Assembly (NCBI RefSeq): GCF_000025525.1
Contig: NC_013887.1
Coordinates: forward strand, 1,312,729 to 1,376,728
Length of the DNA: 64,000 bases
From: Methanocaldococcus sp. FS406-22
GTDB lineage: Archaea > AGJL01 > Methanococci > Methanococcales > Methanocaldococcaceae
Direction of reading: 5' to 3'
The notes under the pieces: model-generated
What the model was told of the DNA's origin: nothing
The model's database searches: none
The model's input: the letters and a program-made list of their open reading frames with translations, nothing else
Shown here: one piece after another, positions 21,840-29,731 of the stretch
Layout of the letters: each line of letters starts with the position of its first letter
Numbering within the stretch: the first letter of the stretch is position 1
Translations under genes and position numbers: made by a program

Positions 21840-23159
21840 ATGAAAAACGTTATAAAACATGATGCCTATGACAAAAAGGCCTATGAGAGATTTTTAAAGA
21901 ACAGCAAATATTTGCAAAAACTTCTTAGCTATTACTCTCAATTTCACCCAATCCATGAAAAATTAGCTGAAGATACTTTCTACGCATTCTTTAAGTATGT
22001 TGTTGAATTTAATGAGTATGTTGAGGAGAGATTTAAGATAAATAAAGCCATATTAGAAGGAGCTATAAAAAATATTGAGTATGAGAAGAGTAAGCTTTTA
22101 ACTGAATTGGATGAAGTGAATGCTGGAACTGCAACCGTAATGTTCTGCGAAAAGTTCTTTGAAAATCTAAAACTTGCAAAACTAAATAAAGAGTTAAAAA
22201 AGTTTGCATCTGAAGGAAAAGGAGAAGGATTGGATGATAAATTAAAAGAGATAGCCAAAAATACTATGAAAGATATAGCAGATGAGGTTTCTGAAATTAT
22301 ACAGGGCTTTAATGCTGTTGAAAACTTTGGTAAAGGGGAGGGGGATAAAAAGCTACTATCTCCAGAGGAAAGAATAAAGTTAGCTGATAAAATCTTGCAG
22401 AATAAAAAGATTAGAGAGATTGTTAAAAAACTTGGTAAGTTGAGATTATTGGCTATAAGTGAATATAAATCAAAGATTAAACACTACTCTGGAGAGATAT
22501 ATTCAACAAAAATTGGTAGGGATTTAAAGCATCTATTACCAAAAGAGATTGTTAATCTTTCGGATGAGCTCTTATATTACGACTTTTTAAGAAGATTTGT
22601 TGATAAAAAGCTTTTAATCTATGATATTCAGAATAAGTTAGAGAAGCAAAAGGGCCCTATTATAATTTTATTAGACCACAGTGGTTCAATGTATGGAGAT
22701 AGGGAGATTTGGGGGAAGGCTGTTGCTTTATCTATAATAGAGATTGCTAAGAGGGAGAGTAGGGATATATACTACATTGCCTTTGATGATGGTGTTAGAT
22801 TTGAGAAGAGGATAAATCCTAAAACTATAACCTTTGATGAGATAATTGAACTCGCCTCCCTATACTTTGGTGGAGGAACAAACTTTATAATGCCATTGAA
22901 TAGGGCTATGAGCATAATAAAGGAGCATGAGGCATTTAAAAATGCAGACATCTTGCTTATAACTGATGGTTATGCAGAAGTAAATGATGCGTTTTTAAAA
23001 GAGTTTGATAAGTTTAAAATTGAATATAATACTAAACTAATCTCTGTGTTTGTAGAGACCTTCCCAACTGAAACTTTAAAAATGATTTCTGATGAGGTAA
23101 TAAAGGTTTATGATTTGGCAGATGAAGAGGCAAAGAAGATATATAGGGCGGTATCTTAA
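21840..23159 (+). CDS. VWA-domain protein, partner of the MoxR ATPase (ViaA/CoxE-like)
   Basis: 439 aa. About 270 helical residues precede a C-terminal von Willebrand A domain with an intact MIDAS: IILLDHSGSMYGDRE near residue 280, GGGTNFIMPLNRAM and LLITDGYAEVND. ViaA proteins work with RavA-class ATPases, and the gene order fits. Its substrate in methanogens is unknown. The stop overlaps the convergent AMMECR1 gene by 4 bp. Confidence 0.85.
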   Translation: MKNVIKHDAYDKKAYERFLKNSKYLQKLLSYYSQFHPIHEKLAEDTFYAFFKYVVEFNEYVEERFKINKAILEGAIKNIEYEKSKLLTELDEVNAGTATVMFCEKFFENLKLAKLNKELKKFASEGKGEGLDDKLKEIAKNTMKDIADEVSEIIQGFNAVENFGKGEGDKKLLSPEERIKLADKILQNKKIREIVKKLGKLRLLAISEYKSKIKHYSGEIYSTKIGRDLKHLLPKEIVNLSDELLYYDFLRRFVDKKLLIYDIQNKLEKQKGPIIILLDHSGSMYGDREIWGKAVALSIIEIAKRESRDIYYIAFDDGVRFEKRINPKTITFDEIIELASLYFGGGTNFIMPLNRAMSIIKEHEAFKNADILLITDGYAEVNDAFLKEFDKFKIEYNTKLISVFVETFPTETLKMISDEVIKVYDLADEEAKKIYRAVS

Positions 23160-23761
23160 AGCAATTTTTTCTCAATGACTTCTCCTCTTGGCTCAACCTC
23201 TTCAAATATTTGAGCTTCAAACCTATAAATCTTAACCCCTTCAGCTAACCACATATCTGGTGGTAATCCGGCTTTTAAACATAAGTGGGCTAAATACTCT
23301 TCAACATCCCAGCCATACTCTACTGGCACTTGTGGCAATAAAAGCCCTCTGTAAAAGCCATATTCAATAATTAAACCGTCTCTACCAATCTTTATCTTCT
23401 CCAAATATTCCTTTGGATTTCTAACTCTAATAAGCTCTGGAGGAGTTAAGATGCTAACTTCAACCACTATGCTATCCATTTCCTCTAAAGTAACTGGAGG
23501 AAATCTTGGGTCTTTTGTTGCAGCACTTATTGCCGCCTCTTCTAAAGCCTCAATTAAGGGCATTATTGGCTCTGGAATCCCAATACATCCTCTAAGCTCT
23601 CTATCTGGATATGTATGGAGAGTGCAGAAACATCCTCTCTTCTCATTGAATATTTCTGGATAACTCTCTATAACTAATTTTTTACCAGCCAAATAATTTT
23701 CTATAACTGCCCTTGCATATTTTACTGCAAAAGTTCCCTCTTCTAAGGTTAGTAATCTCAT
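23156..23761 (-). CDS. AMMECR1 family protein
   Basis: 201 aa with the AMMECR1 core CFCTLHTYPDRELRGCIG near residue 40-58 (conserved LRGCIG) and FPPVTLEEMDSIVVEVSIL, plus VPVEYGWDVEEYLAHLCLKAG. AMMECR1, MEMO and a radical SAM protein form the AmmeMemoRadiSam system; the radical SAM member lies 114 bp downstream on the same strand. Biochemical role not settled. TTGGTGGAATT precedes the ATG. Confidence 0.9.
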   Translation of the reverse strand: MRLLTLEEGTFAVKYARAVIENYLAGKKLVIESYPEIFNEKRGCFCTLHTYPDRELRGCIGIPEPIMPLIEALEEAAISAATKDPRFPPVTLEEMDSIVVEVSILTPPELIRVRNPKEYLEKIKIGRDGLIIEYGFYRGLLLPQVPVEYGWDVEEYLAHLCLKAGLPPDMWLAEGVKIYRFEAQIFEEVEPRGEVIEKKLL

Positions 23762-23805
23762 AATTCCACCAAATAAAATATTATAAAAAATTATTATAAA
23801 AAATA

Positions 23806-23869
23806 GTAACGCTCAGTTGTCCCGAGCTTCATCACAGTTCAGTGAAGTCGGCACTCATCATCGCGTTAG
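23806..23869 (-). ncRNA. C/D box guide sRNA
   Basis: In the G+C-rich gap between two minus-strand genes, reading 5' to 3' on the minus strand: terminal stem TAACGC (868-863), C box ATGATGA (861-855), guide GTGCCGACTTCA (854-843), D' box CTGA (842-839), spacer ACT, C' box GTGATGA (835-829), guide AGCTCGGGACAA (828-817), D box CTGA (816-813), closing stem GCGTTA. All four boxes match consensus, both guides are 12 nt, and the spacer is 3 nt, the exact geometry of archaeal 2'-O-methylation guides bound by L7Ae, Nop5 and fibrillarin. The D' guide would pair with UGAAGUCGG, a string I recall from the 3' part of 16S rRNA. Confidence 0.92.
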
Positions 23870-23874
23870 ATTCT

Positions 23875-24876
23875 TTATAATATGATGTCAATCTTCTCTC
23901 CACAAACCTTGCATCTTCTTGTCTCAACATCTAAATTAATTATCTTTGCATTGAATATATATCTTTCTATTAACAAAGCTCCGCAGTTTGGGCAGTAAGT
24001 GTTTTCTCCCTCATGCCCGGGGACATTTCCAATATAAACATACTTAAGCCCCTCTTCTATAGCTAAGTTTCTTGCCATCTCCAATGTCTCTATAGGTGTT
24101 GATGGAACATCAGTTAATTTATAGTCTGGATGAAACCTTGAAAAATGTAGAGGGGTCTCTTTCCCTAACTCATCCCTTACAAAGTGTATGATAAACAGTA
24201 AGTCATCTATATTATCATTATAGCCAGGGACAATTAGATTTGTTATCTCCACCCAGATTCCCAATTTCTTTGCTAATTTACATGTCTCTAAGACAGGTTC
24301 TAATGTGGCTTTACACACTTTTTTGTAAAACTGGGAGTTTCCTTTAATATCTATGTTCATTGCATCCATTGGAAGGGCTTTTAATGGTTCTTTCTCAATG
24401 TAGCCGTTGGTAATCATTACATTAAATAATCCATTCTCTCTTGCTATAACGGCCGTATCATACATGAATTCATAATATACAGTTGGTTCAGTGTAAGTGT
24501 AAGATATTCCGGGGCAGTTGTATCTTATAGCCACTTCAACAATCTCCTCTGGCGTCATCTCTCTGTAAGGAATTTCATCTGGTGGGTATTGGGAGATTGT
24601 CCAATTTTGGCAGTGCAAACATCTAAAGTTACATCCACCAATTGCCAAAGAAACCACTTGAGTTGTTGGATAGAAGTGGAACAGTGGCTTTTTTTCTATC
24701 GGGTCTATTGCCAATGAGCAAACTTTTCCATAACCAACAGCATATAAAACTCCATTAATATTCTCTTTATTCCAACAAAAGCCCCTCTCCCCCTCTTTTA
24801 TAATGCAGTGCCTTGGACAGATGTTGCATCTAACCTTATTATCATCTAATTTTTCATAAAACATAGCTTCTCTCAT
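23875..24876 (-). CDS. AmmeMemoRadiSam system radical SAM enzyme
   Basis: 333 aa. N-terminal Cys set CNICPRHCIIKEGERGFCW, radical SAM motif GGCNFRCLHCQNW near residue 80, and a C-terminal zinc-ribbon-like pair CPNCGALL and CKVCGEK. HFSRFHPDYKLTD and GNVPGHEGENTYCPNCG are family hallmarks. It is related to pyruvate formate-lyase activases and belongs with AMMECR1, encoded just upstream on the same strand. It overlaps the upstream chorismate-lyase-like gene by 4 bp (ATGA type), so the two are coupled. Confidence 0.88.
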   Translation of the reverse strand: MREAMFYEKLDDNKVRCNICPRHCIIKEGERGFCWNKENINGVLYAVGYGKVCSLAIDPIEKKPLFHFYPTTQVVSLAIGGCNFRCLHCQNWTISQYPPDEIPYREMTPEEIVEVAIRYNCPGISYTYTEPTVYYEFMYDTAVIARENGLFNVMITNGYIEKEPLKALPMDAMNIDIKGNSQFYKKVCKATLEPVLETCKLAKKLGIWVEITNLIVPGYNDNIDDLLFIIHFVRDELGKETPLHFSRFHPDYKLTDVPSTPIETLEMARNLAIEEGLKYVYIGNVPGHEGENTYCPNCGALLIERYIFNAKIINLDVETRRCKVCGEKIDIIL

Positions 24877-25370
24877 AATTTCCCCCTAATAGCAAAGATT
24901 TCAGTTATTTCCATCAGTATCTTATTTTTGTATATTATGTTATATGTTCTTTTTGGTAATCTGCTATGGTTTGTTTTTAAGAGGGTTTTTAGATAATCAT
25001 CAATCTCTGCAATGCCGATAGATTTAATCTCTCTTCGTGTTTCTAAGTTGTGTTTCCTTATTATTTTACCTATTGGAATATCAGCAGAGAGTAAATCCCT
25101 CTTTATCTCTTCTCTAAGTCCTTCTTCAATATTTTTAAATGGTGTTTTTGATACTGCATAAACTAAAGGCAAATCATTAACTTTAAGAATAACCTCCCTA
25201 TAGTTTGTATTATCAACAATTTTTTGATTGATTGTCTCTACTCTACATTCTCCTTCAAATAAAATCTCTAAGATGTTAGTTACACTTCCATCAGTCCCTA
25301 AGAGTATTTTCTCCTCATTCAGCAGAGGAAATGTTTTATTTAACTTTGCTATCTCTCTATAGATTATCAT
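24873..25370 (-). CDS. Chorismate pyruvate-lyase-like protein (4-hydroxybenzoate synthase candidate)
   Basis: 165 aa with the UbiC/DUF98-like pattern: LLGTDGSVTNILEILFEG near the N-terminus, REVILKVNDLPLVYAVS, and the C-terminal RTYNIIYKNKILMEITEIFAI. Archaeal relatives make 4-hydroxybenzoate from chorismate for the methanopterin side chain; as I recall MJ0807 was assigned this role. ATG 25370 is chosen over ATG 25376 and TTG 25379, which overlap the AGGTTGATG ribosome binding site. Divergent from pepQ. Confidence 0.7.
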   Translation of the reverse strand: MIIYREIAKLNKTFPLLNEEKILLGTDGSVTNILEILFEGECRVETINQKIVDNTNYREVILKVNDLPLVYAVSKTPFKNIEEGLREEIKRDLLSADIPIGKIIRKHNLETRREIKSIGIAEIDDYLKTLLKTNHSRLPKRTYNIIYKNKILMEITEIFAIRGKL

Positions 25371-25397
25371 GAACATCAACCTTATCTGGTGATATTA

Positions 25398-26417
25398 ATG
25401 AACAATAGGATAGAGAGGTTTTTAAAGTATATGGAAGATGAGGGCATAAAAAAGGCAGTGGTTTTAAAGAAGGAGAATATAAATTACTTTTTAGGAAAAT
25501 ATTTTATGAGCTTTTCTGTCTTAGTTTTTGAAGAACAGCCTTATCTATATGTTGGAAGGCTTGACAAAGACTATGCTGAAGAGCTTTTTGACTTTTTAGA
25601 GATTAGGGAGTTCAAAGATTGGAAAGAGATATTTAAAGGATGTGAGGGAGTTGAGAAGGAGTTGCCAATTGGTTATTTAAAATATATTGATAAGGAGTAT
25701 AAAATAATATCTGACAAAATTAAAGAGATGAGAATGATTAAAGACAAAGAAGAGATAAATCTCATCAAAAAAGCCGCAGAGATTAGTGATAAAGCTATAA
25801 ACTGGGTTTTAGATAACTTAGATAATGTTAAAAATCTAAATGAATATGAGTTAGTTGCAGAGATAGAGTATATCATGAAAAAACATGGCTCAATAAAGCC
25901 GGCATTTGATTCTATAGTTGTTTCTGGTAAAAAAACTTCTTTTCCTCATGCATTGCCTACAAAAGATAAGATAGAGGATATTTTATTAATTGACATTGGA
26001 GCAGTTTATGAAGGCTACTGCTCAGACATAACGAGAACATTTTTATTAAAAGATGATGAGGAAATGAGAAAAATATATAACTTAGTTTATGAGGCAAAAA
26101 AAGTTGCTGAAGAGCATTTAAAAGAAGGAATTTCAGCTAAGCAGATTGATAACATAGTTAGAGAGTTCTTTGGAGATTATAAAGATTTATTTATCCACTC
26201 TTTAGGACATGGTGTTGGATTGGAGGTTCATGAAGAGCCGAGATTGTCTATAAAATTGAAGGATGATGAAAATATTGTATTAAAAGAGGGCATGGTTGTA
26301 ACTATTGAACCGGGATTATATTTAAAGAATAAATTTGGTGTAAGGATAGAGGATTTATACTTAGTTAAAAAGAACGGATTTGAAAAATTAAGTAGAGCAG
26401 AGATTCCAGAATATTAA
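25398..26417 (+). CDS. pepQ: Xaa-Pro dipeptidase (M24 metallopeptidase)
   Basis: 339 aa. An N-terminal creatinase-like domain (EGIKKAVVLKKENINYFLG) precedes the pita-bread fold with the five metal ligands: LLIDIGAVYEGYCSDITRTF (two Asp), HSLGHGVGLEVHEEPR (His), VVTIEPGLYL (Glu) and GVRIEDLYLV (Glu). It cleaves X-Pro dipeptides in the cytoplasm. ATG 25398 follows GGTGATATTA; the upstream GTG at 25389 is part of that site. Overlaps the convergent gene by 4 bp. Confidence 0.92.
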   Translation: MNNRIERFLKYMEDEGIKKAVVLKKENINYFLGKYFMSFSVLVFEEQPYLYVGRLDKDYAEELFDFLEIREFKDWKEIFKGCEGVEKELPIGYLKYIDKEYKIISDKIKEMRMIKDKEEINLIKKAAEISDKAINWVLDNLDNVKNLNEYELVAEIEYIMKKHGSIKPAFDSIVVSGKKTSFPHALPTKDKIEDILLIDIGAVYEGYCSDITRTFLLKDDEEMRKIYNLVYEAKKVAEEHLKEGISAKQIDNIVREFFGDYKDLFIHSLGHGVGLEVHEEPRLSIKLKDDENIVLKEGMVVTIEPGLYLKNKFGVRIEDLYLVKKNGFEKLSRAEIPEY

Positions 26418-27028
26418 ATTAATGGGAGAGTTTTTCTTAAATCTCTCTCAATCTTATCTATCTCTTTGGCATATCTAATAGCTATCTCTTTCATAACTTC
26501 ATCTATATTGTTTATTCCTAAATCCTCCAAACCAATGATTTTAACGTGCTCTACCCCTTTTGATTTGACATTTATCCCTAAGTGGATTTTTGCTGATACA
26601 ACCCCTTTACAAGCTATACAGACAGACAATTTTTTATCTTCAAAGTATAAATCATCTCCATCTCTTTTTAGCTTTATATTGTAGCTTTCAATGACTTCCT
26701 TTGCTATAAAAACTAATAGCCGTTGCCTTAAATATATCGTTTTTAAATCAACGGCATCAAAATGCTCCACAACAAAATTTATTGCATCCTCTGATTTTAT
26801 AGGGATTTTTATATTTCTTTCTCTCTTAACATCTTTCAAGTCCTTCATATTCTCTGCAGTAACTTCCATCTTTCCTCTAAAAACAACTATACTATCTTTC
26901 TGCACATCAAAGGTTTTAAATGCCCATAATGGCTCTATCTCCTTCCCAGTATAATCCAATCTATCTTTAACAAAGATTATAGACATGTATTCAGTATCAA
27001 AAACTTCAAAATCTATTTCTTTTTTCAT
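26414..27028 (-). CDS. Conserved archaeal protein, DUF366-like
   Basis: 204 aa. I recognise it only as a DUF366-type protein: MSIIFVKDRLDYTGKEIEPLWAF at the N-terminus, FVVEHFDAVDLKTIYLRQRLLVFIA, then LSVCIACKGVVSAKIHLGIN. Methanogens and thermococci have homologues; no function known. Soluble, no membrane segment. ATG 27028 has GGTGATAAAA upstream; the TTG at 27040 is too early. Confidence 0.6.
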   Translation of the reverse strand: MKKEIDFEVFDTEYMSIIFVKDRLDYTGKEIEPLWAFKTFDVQKDSIVVFRGKMEVTAENMKDLKDVKRERNIKIPIKSEDAINFVVEHFDAVDLKTIYLRQRLLVFIAKEVIESYNIKLKRDGDDLYFEDKKLSVCIACKGVVSAKIHLGINVKSKGVEHVKIIGLEDLGINNIDEVMKEIAIRYAKEIDKIERDLRKTLPLI

Positions 27029-27074
27029 TTTTATCACCAAAATAGAAAATCTCCACTAATAAGAATATTTAAAA

Positions 27075-27423
27075 CTAACATTTCTTTAAGTAATTTTCAA
27101 TATATTTTAAAACATCTTCTAAGCAAACTTCATCTGATTCCTCAACACCATTTTTAGTATGTTTGTGATGAGGGAATGTTTTTATATTCTTATAATGTGG
27201 AGCATTATCCCATCTAATTATTAAATCTCCATTTTTATCTTGCCAGTGGGAAAGAATAAATATAATCTTCTTCAGAAACATGCTCTTTAATGTATAATTT
27301 ACTATCATCAATTAGAGTAGCTTCAATTTTTAGATAGTAGAAGTTACTTCCTTCTTTAAAGTCTAATATTTTGTAATCTTTAACGACTCTGCTATTATTA
27401 AGCAATTTTAACTCTTTCAGCAT
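27075..27423 (-). pseudogene. TumE-type toxin gene broken by a +1 frameshift
   Basis: Two overlapping frames make one TumE-like protein. Residues from ATG 27423 (LKELKLLNNSRVVKDYKIL, HVSEEDYIYSF) run into a stop at 27235. One frame over, the family C-terminus continues as HWQDKNGDLIIRWDNAPH, TFPHHKHTKNGVEES, DVLKYIENYLKK. Removing one C from the CCC at 27250-27248 restores YSFHWQDKNGD. The extra base is either an inactivating mutation or a sequencing error. It overlaps the antitoxin-like gene by 26 bp. Confidence 0.75.
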
Positions 27424-27667
27424 TTTCTACCTCTTTTAATTTTCTCTCTAATTCTTTAAACTTCTTCTCATAACTTAGCCACTCAATATAATCATCCCAT
27501 GCCTCAAAATCTTCTTCTGACTCTTCAAGCTTTTTCTTAAATTCTTCAATTGAGCAGTTATATTTTCTCTCAAACATTTTAATTCTTTCCCTAATTGGAG
27601 CTAATTCAGAGATGATTTTAAGCTTTTCAATGGTTATAATATCTTCTTTTGAGACAATAACATCCAT
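27398..27667 (-). CDS. Putative antitoxin partner of the TumE-like toxin
   Basis: 89 aa, highly charged and helical (IRERIKMFERKYNCSIEEF, KKFKELERKLKEVENAERV). It precedes and overlaps the broken toxin, the usual antitoxin-first order. ATG 27667 has GGTGATATT directly upstream; the longer frame from 27736 reads through this site and is unlikely. Antitoxin role is inferred from position and size only. Confidence 0.6.
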   Translation of the reverse strand: MDVIVSKEDIITIEKLKIISELAPIRERIKMFERKYNCSIEEFKKKLEESEEDFEAWDDYIEWLSYEKKFKELERKLKEVENAERVKIA

Positions 27668-27815
27668 AATATCACCAAAGATAGATTTAATTTGAAATTT
27701 CACTATTTTTAACCTCTCCAAGTGTCTTATCCACATCCTCCAAATTCAATCTCATCTATTAACTCAGCAAAGTTCTTTCTTTAATATAGATAAGAATTTT
27801 TATTTTTAGGCAGAT

Positions 27816-27863
27816 TTATAGGTTTGTGAGTTTTCCATAAATTGCCTCAACAACTTTTGGCAT
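27816..27863 (-). pseudogene. Remnant of a DUF104-type antitoxin gene
   Basis: Behind a good CTTGGTGATACC ribosome binding site, ATG 27863 opens PKVVEAIYGKLTNL and stops after 15 codons. MPKVVEAIY is the typical opening of DUF104 antitoxins that pair with PIN toxins, which normally continue for about 60 residues. The rest is missing. The gap 27668-28031 otherwise contains AT-rich sequence with no signal I can support. Confidence 0.45.
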
Positions 27864-28031
27864 GGTATCACCAAGAGTAGATTATGATAGTTAGATATAT
27901 ACTAAGAGGTTAGTAGAGTATTTTAGACACACTCGGTAAGTTCAAATGCTCATCTAATACCTTAGAATTTTAAGATTTTCTGTTATGTTCTGTTAGATTT
28001 TCATAGATTATAAAATTTAGGATTTATTAAA

Positions 28032-28892
28032 TCACCATGGTATGGGCTTATAATCTCTCTTAATATCCGGAACTTCTGAAAATACATCATAAGTTATATT
28101 GTTTAATATAAAGCCGTCCATCTCTTTTAATTGCACTAATAGGCATCCTTTAATAGTAACATTAATTTTAGGAGCATTTTTTTGCATTTCATTAACTATT
28201 AGCAATAAATCTCTAACTCTTCCTAAATTACTCAAATCTATTCCAGCATTTTTTAATAGGTCTTCGTTCTCTTTGTATGAAATAAGTTGATGAACCATAA
28301 TCTCATCGGCATAGCCGTTAAGTTCCTTAGCCAAATTTAAAAGCTCATTGTCATTAAATCCTGGAATATAAATTGCTCTAACGATTGTGTGCAAATACTT
28401 TGAGGCAGTTTTTATATTGTTTAAAACTATATCAAAATAGTCCTTTCCAGTCAATAATTTATATCTCTCACTACTAAAAGCACTCAAACTAATCATTATT
28501 AAATCTAAGCCCAAATCTTTAAGCTCTTTAATTATCTCTTCATTTAACAAAGTTCCATTTGTCTGTAAATCAACTCTAAGCCCCAAATCTTTACAAAACT
28601 CTATGGCTTTTTTAACTCCTTCTAAATCCAACAATGGCTCTCCGTATTGAGATATAGTAACTGCTTCTGCCTCTTCTAAGTTTCCATAAATCCCTCTCTC
28701 CACAGTTTTTAACCTTGAATAACAGTATATGCAGTTTAAATTGCACTTTTGGGTTAGTTCTATTGAAGGATGATGATGAGGATTCTCTATATCTAAGTTT
28801 ATGCCCTCACAACCAATGCAATGCCTAACAAACTTTAAATTCTTAACTATATTTTCTAATTTATCGCAAATCTCATTTCTTAAAATTATCAT
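28032..28892 (-). CDS. Radical SAM protein of unknown substrate
   Basis: 286 aa. It has CIGCEGINLDIENPHHHPSI, then the radical SAM cluster motif TQKCNLNCIYCYSRL, the SAM contact TISQYGEPLLD, and LQTNGTLLNEEIIKEL. There is no obvious SPASM domain; KGCLLVQLKEMDGF at the C-terminus holds one further Cys. It lies right after marker protein 17 with its start inside or next to that gene's end, which hints at a methanogenesis-related role, but this is inference. Start ATG 28892 follows TGTGATGTAT. Confidence 0.75.
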   Translation of the reverse strand: MIILRNEICDKLENIVKNLKFVRHCIGCEGINLDIENPHHHPSIELTQKCNLNCIYCYSRLKTVERGIYGNLEEAEAVTISQYGEPLLDLEGVKKAIEFCKDLGLRVDLQTNGTLLNEEIIKELKDLGLDLIMISLSAFSSERYKLLTGKDYFDIVLNNIKTASKYLHTIVRAIYIPGFNDNELLNLAKELNGYADEIMVHQLISYKENEDLLKNAGIDLSNLGRVRDLLLIVNEMQKNAPKINVTIKGCLLVQLKEMDGFILNNITYDVFSEVPDIKRDYKPIPW

Positions 28893-28920
28893 ATACATCA
28901 CAAAAATTAAAATTTTAATT

Positions 28921-29487
28921 TTAGTAATAGCCGGCAATATTCATTGTCTCCAATTTTTCCTTTAATTTTAATGCCTCTTCTATCTCCTCATCTTTCAATG
29001 GCCTTTCTGAAGCAATGCAAACGATAGCTTTGTCTATATAGGTATTTTTAATTCTCATGCCCTCTGGAAATACCCTACCCATAAAGTCCATAACCTTATC
29101 TACAAAGTCCTTACTTGCATCATAAACCTCCATATCTAAGTCAATATCTGAGTCAGTAATAACCTCAAACCTTGACGGCTGGTCTATGACATGTATCTTT
29201 TTTAATAGATGTGGGAGATAGGTCTCATCAGTGATTTTTAGTTTGTATATTGTTTTGCCATCTTCTTTCTTTTGTTCTACAATTTCAGCAAAGTCCCTCA
29301 ACTTAATGGCCCTTCTTGTAGGTTTTGGCAAAACTCCTAATATAAAATACGGCTCTTTCTCTTTGGCAATAAATTCAACCCTGATTATTGATTTTCCTAA
29401 GAGTAAGTCCTCTAACGCAGTTTGTATAACCTTTGTGTAAATCTCCTTCCCAGCTTTATCTTCACAATAAACAGCTATTTCAGCCAT
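28921..29487 (-). CDS. mmp17: Methanogenesis marker protein 17
   Basis: 188 aa, soluble. The sequence (EIAVYCEDKAGKEIYTKVI, HVIDQPSRFEVITDSDIDLD, MRIKNTYIDKAIVCIASERP) matches what I know of methanogenesis marker protein 17, a methanogen-specific family. Recent work places several markers, including this group, with the ATP-dependent activation machinery of methyl-coenzyme M reductase. Marker 15 is encoded 1.4 kb upstream on the same strand, separated by an inserted ATPase gene and repeats. GGTGATACC precedes the ATG. Confidence 0.75.
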   Translation of the reverse strand: MAEIAVYCEDKAGKEIYTKVIQTALEDLLLGKSIIRVEFIAKEKEPYFILGVLPKPTRRAIKLRDFAEIVEQKKEDGKTIYKLKITDETYLPHLLKKIHVIDQPSRFEVITDSDIDLDMEVYDASKDFVDKVMDFMGRVFPEGMRIKNTYIDKAIVCIASERPLKDEEIEEALKLKEKLETMNIAGYY

Positions 29488-29540
29488 GGTATCACCAATT
29501 TATAACAATCTCTTTATAGGAAACTTTTAGTAAAAGTTAA

Positions 29541-29592
29541 ACAAAATCTTTCAGATTTTGTAGCTGGAAAGCAAAGCTTTCCATTTCATCAA
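29541..29592 (+). repeat. Two-hairpin palindromic element, intergenic copy
   Basis: ACAAAATCT-TTC-AGATTTTGT (29541-29561) is followed by AGCT and GGAAAGC-AAA-GCTTTCC (29566-29582) and TTTCATCAAAACT. The copy at 17947 reads ACAAAACTC-TTC-GAGTTTTGT then AGCTG, GAAAGC-AGA-GCTTTC and TTTCATCAAAACT. Stem positions differ in a compensated way while loops and joints are conserved. Confidence 0.75.
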
Positions 29593-29604
29593 AACTCGTC
29601 CATT

Positions 29605-29708
29605 TAACCAATTATCAAAGTTTTTAATTGTTATAAGGCAGTTATGGAAGCTCCTTTGGAGCTTCCAATTTTTCATTAATAAATATTTTACCTTTTGATA
29701 ATTGGTTA
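29605..29708. mobile_element. 104-bp MITE-like element, family 2
   Basis: Perfect 15-bp terminal inverted repeats, TAACCAATTATCAAA (29605-29619) and TTTGATAATTGGTTA (29694-29708), enclose an AT-rich body with a central hairpin GGAAGCTCC-TTT-GGAGCTTCC (29646-29666). No coding capacity. Size and plan (long TIR plus central hairpin) parallel the MITE at 32207, but the sequence is different. Confidence 0.65.
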
Positions 29709-29712
29709 TAAG

Positions 29713-29731
29713 TTGGGGCTTTCAGCCCCAA
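29713..29731 (-). repeat. Hairpin abutting the ATPase stop codon
   Basis: TTGGGGCT-TTC-AGCCCCAA, an 8-bp perfect stem with a 3-nt loop, ends one base before the stop codon of the ATPase at 29732. It shares the TTC loop of the two-hairpin elements. It may act as a 3' stabiliser or be a decayed repeat. Confidence 0.5.
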
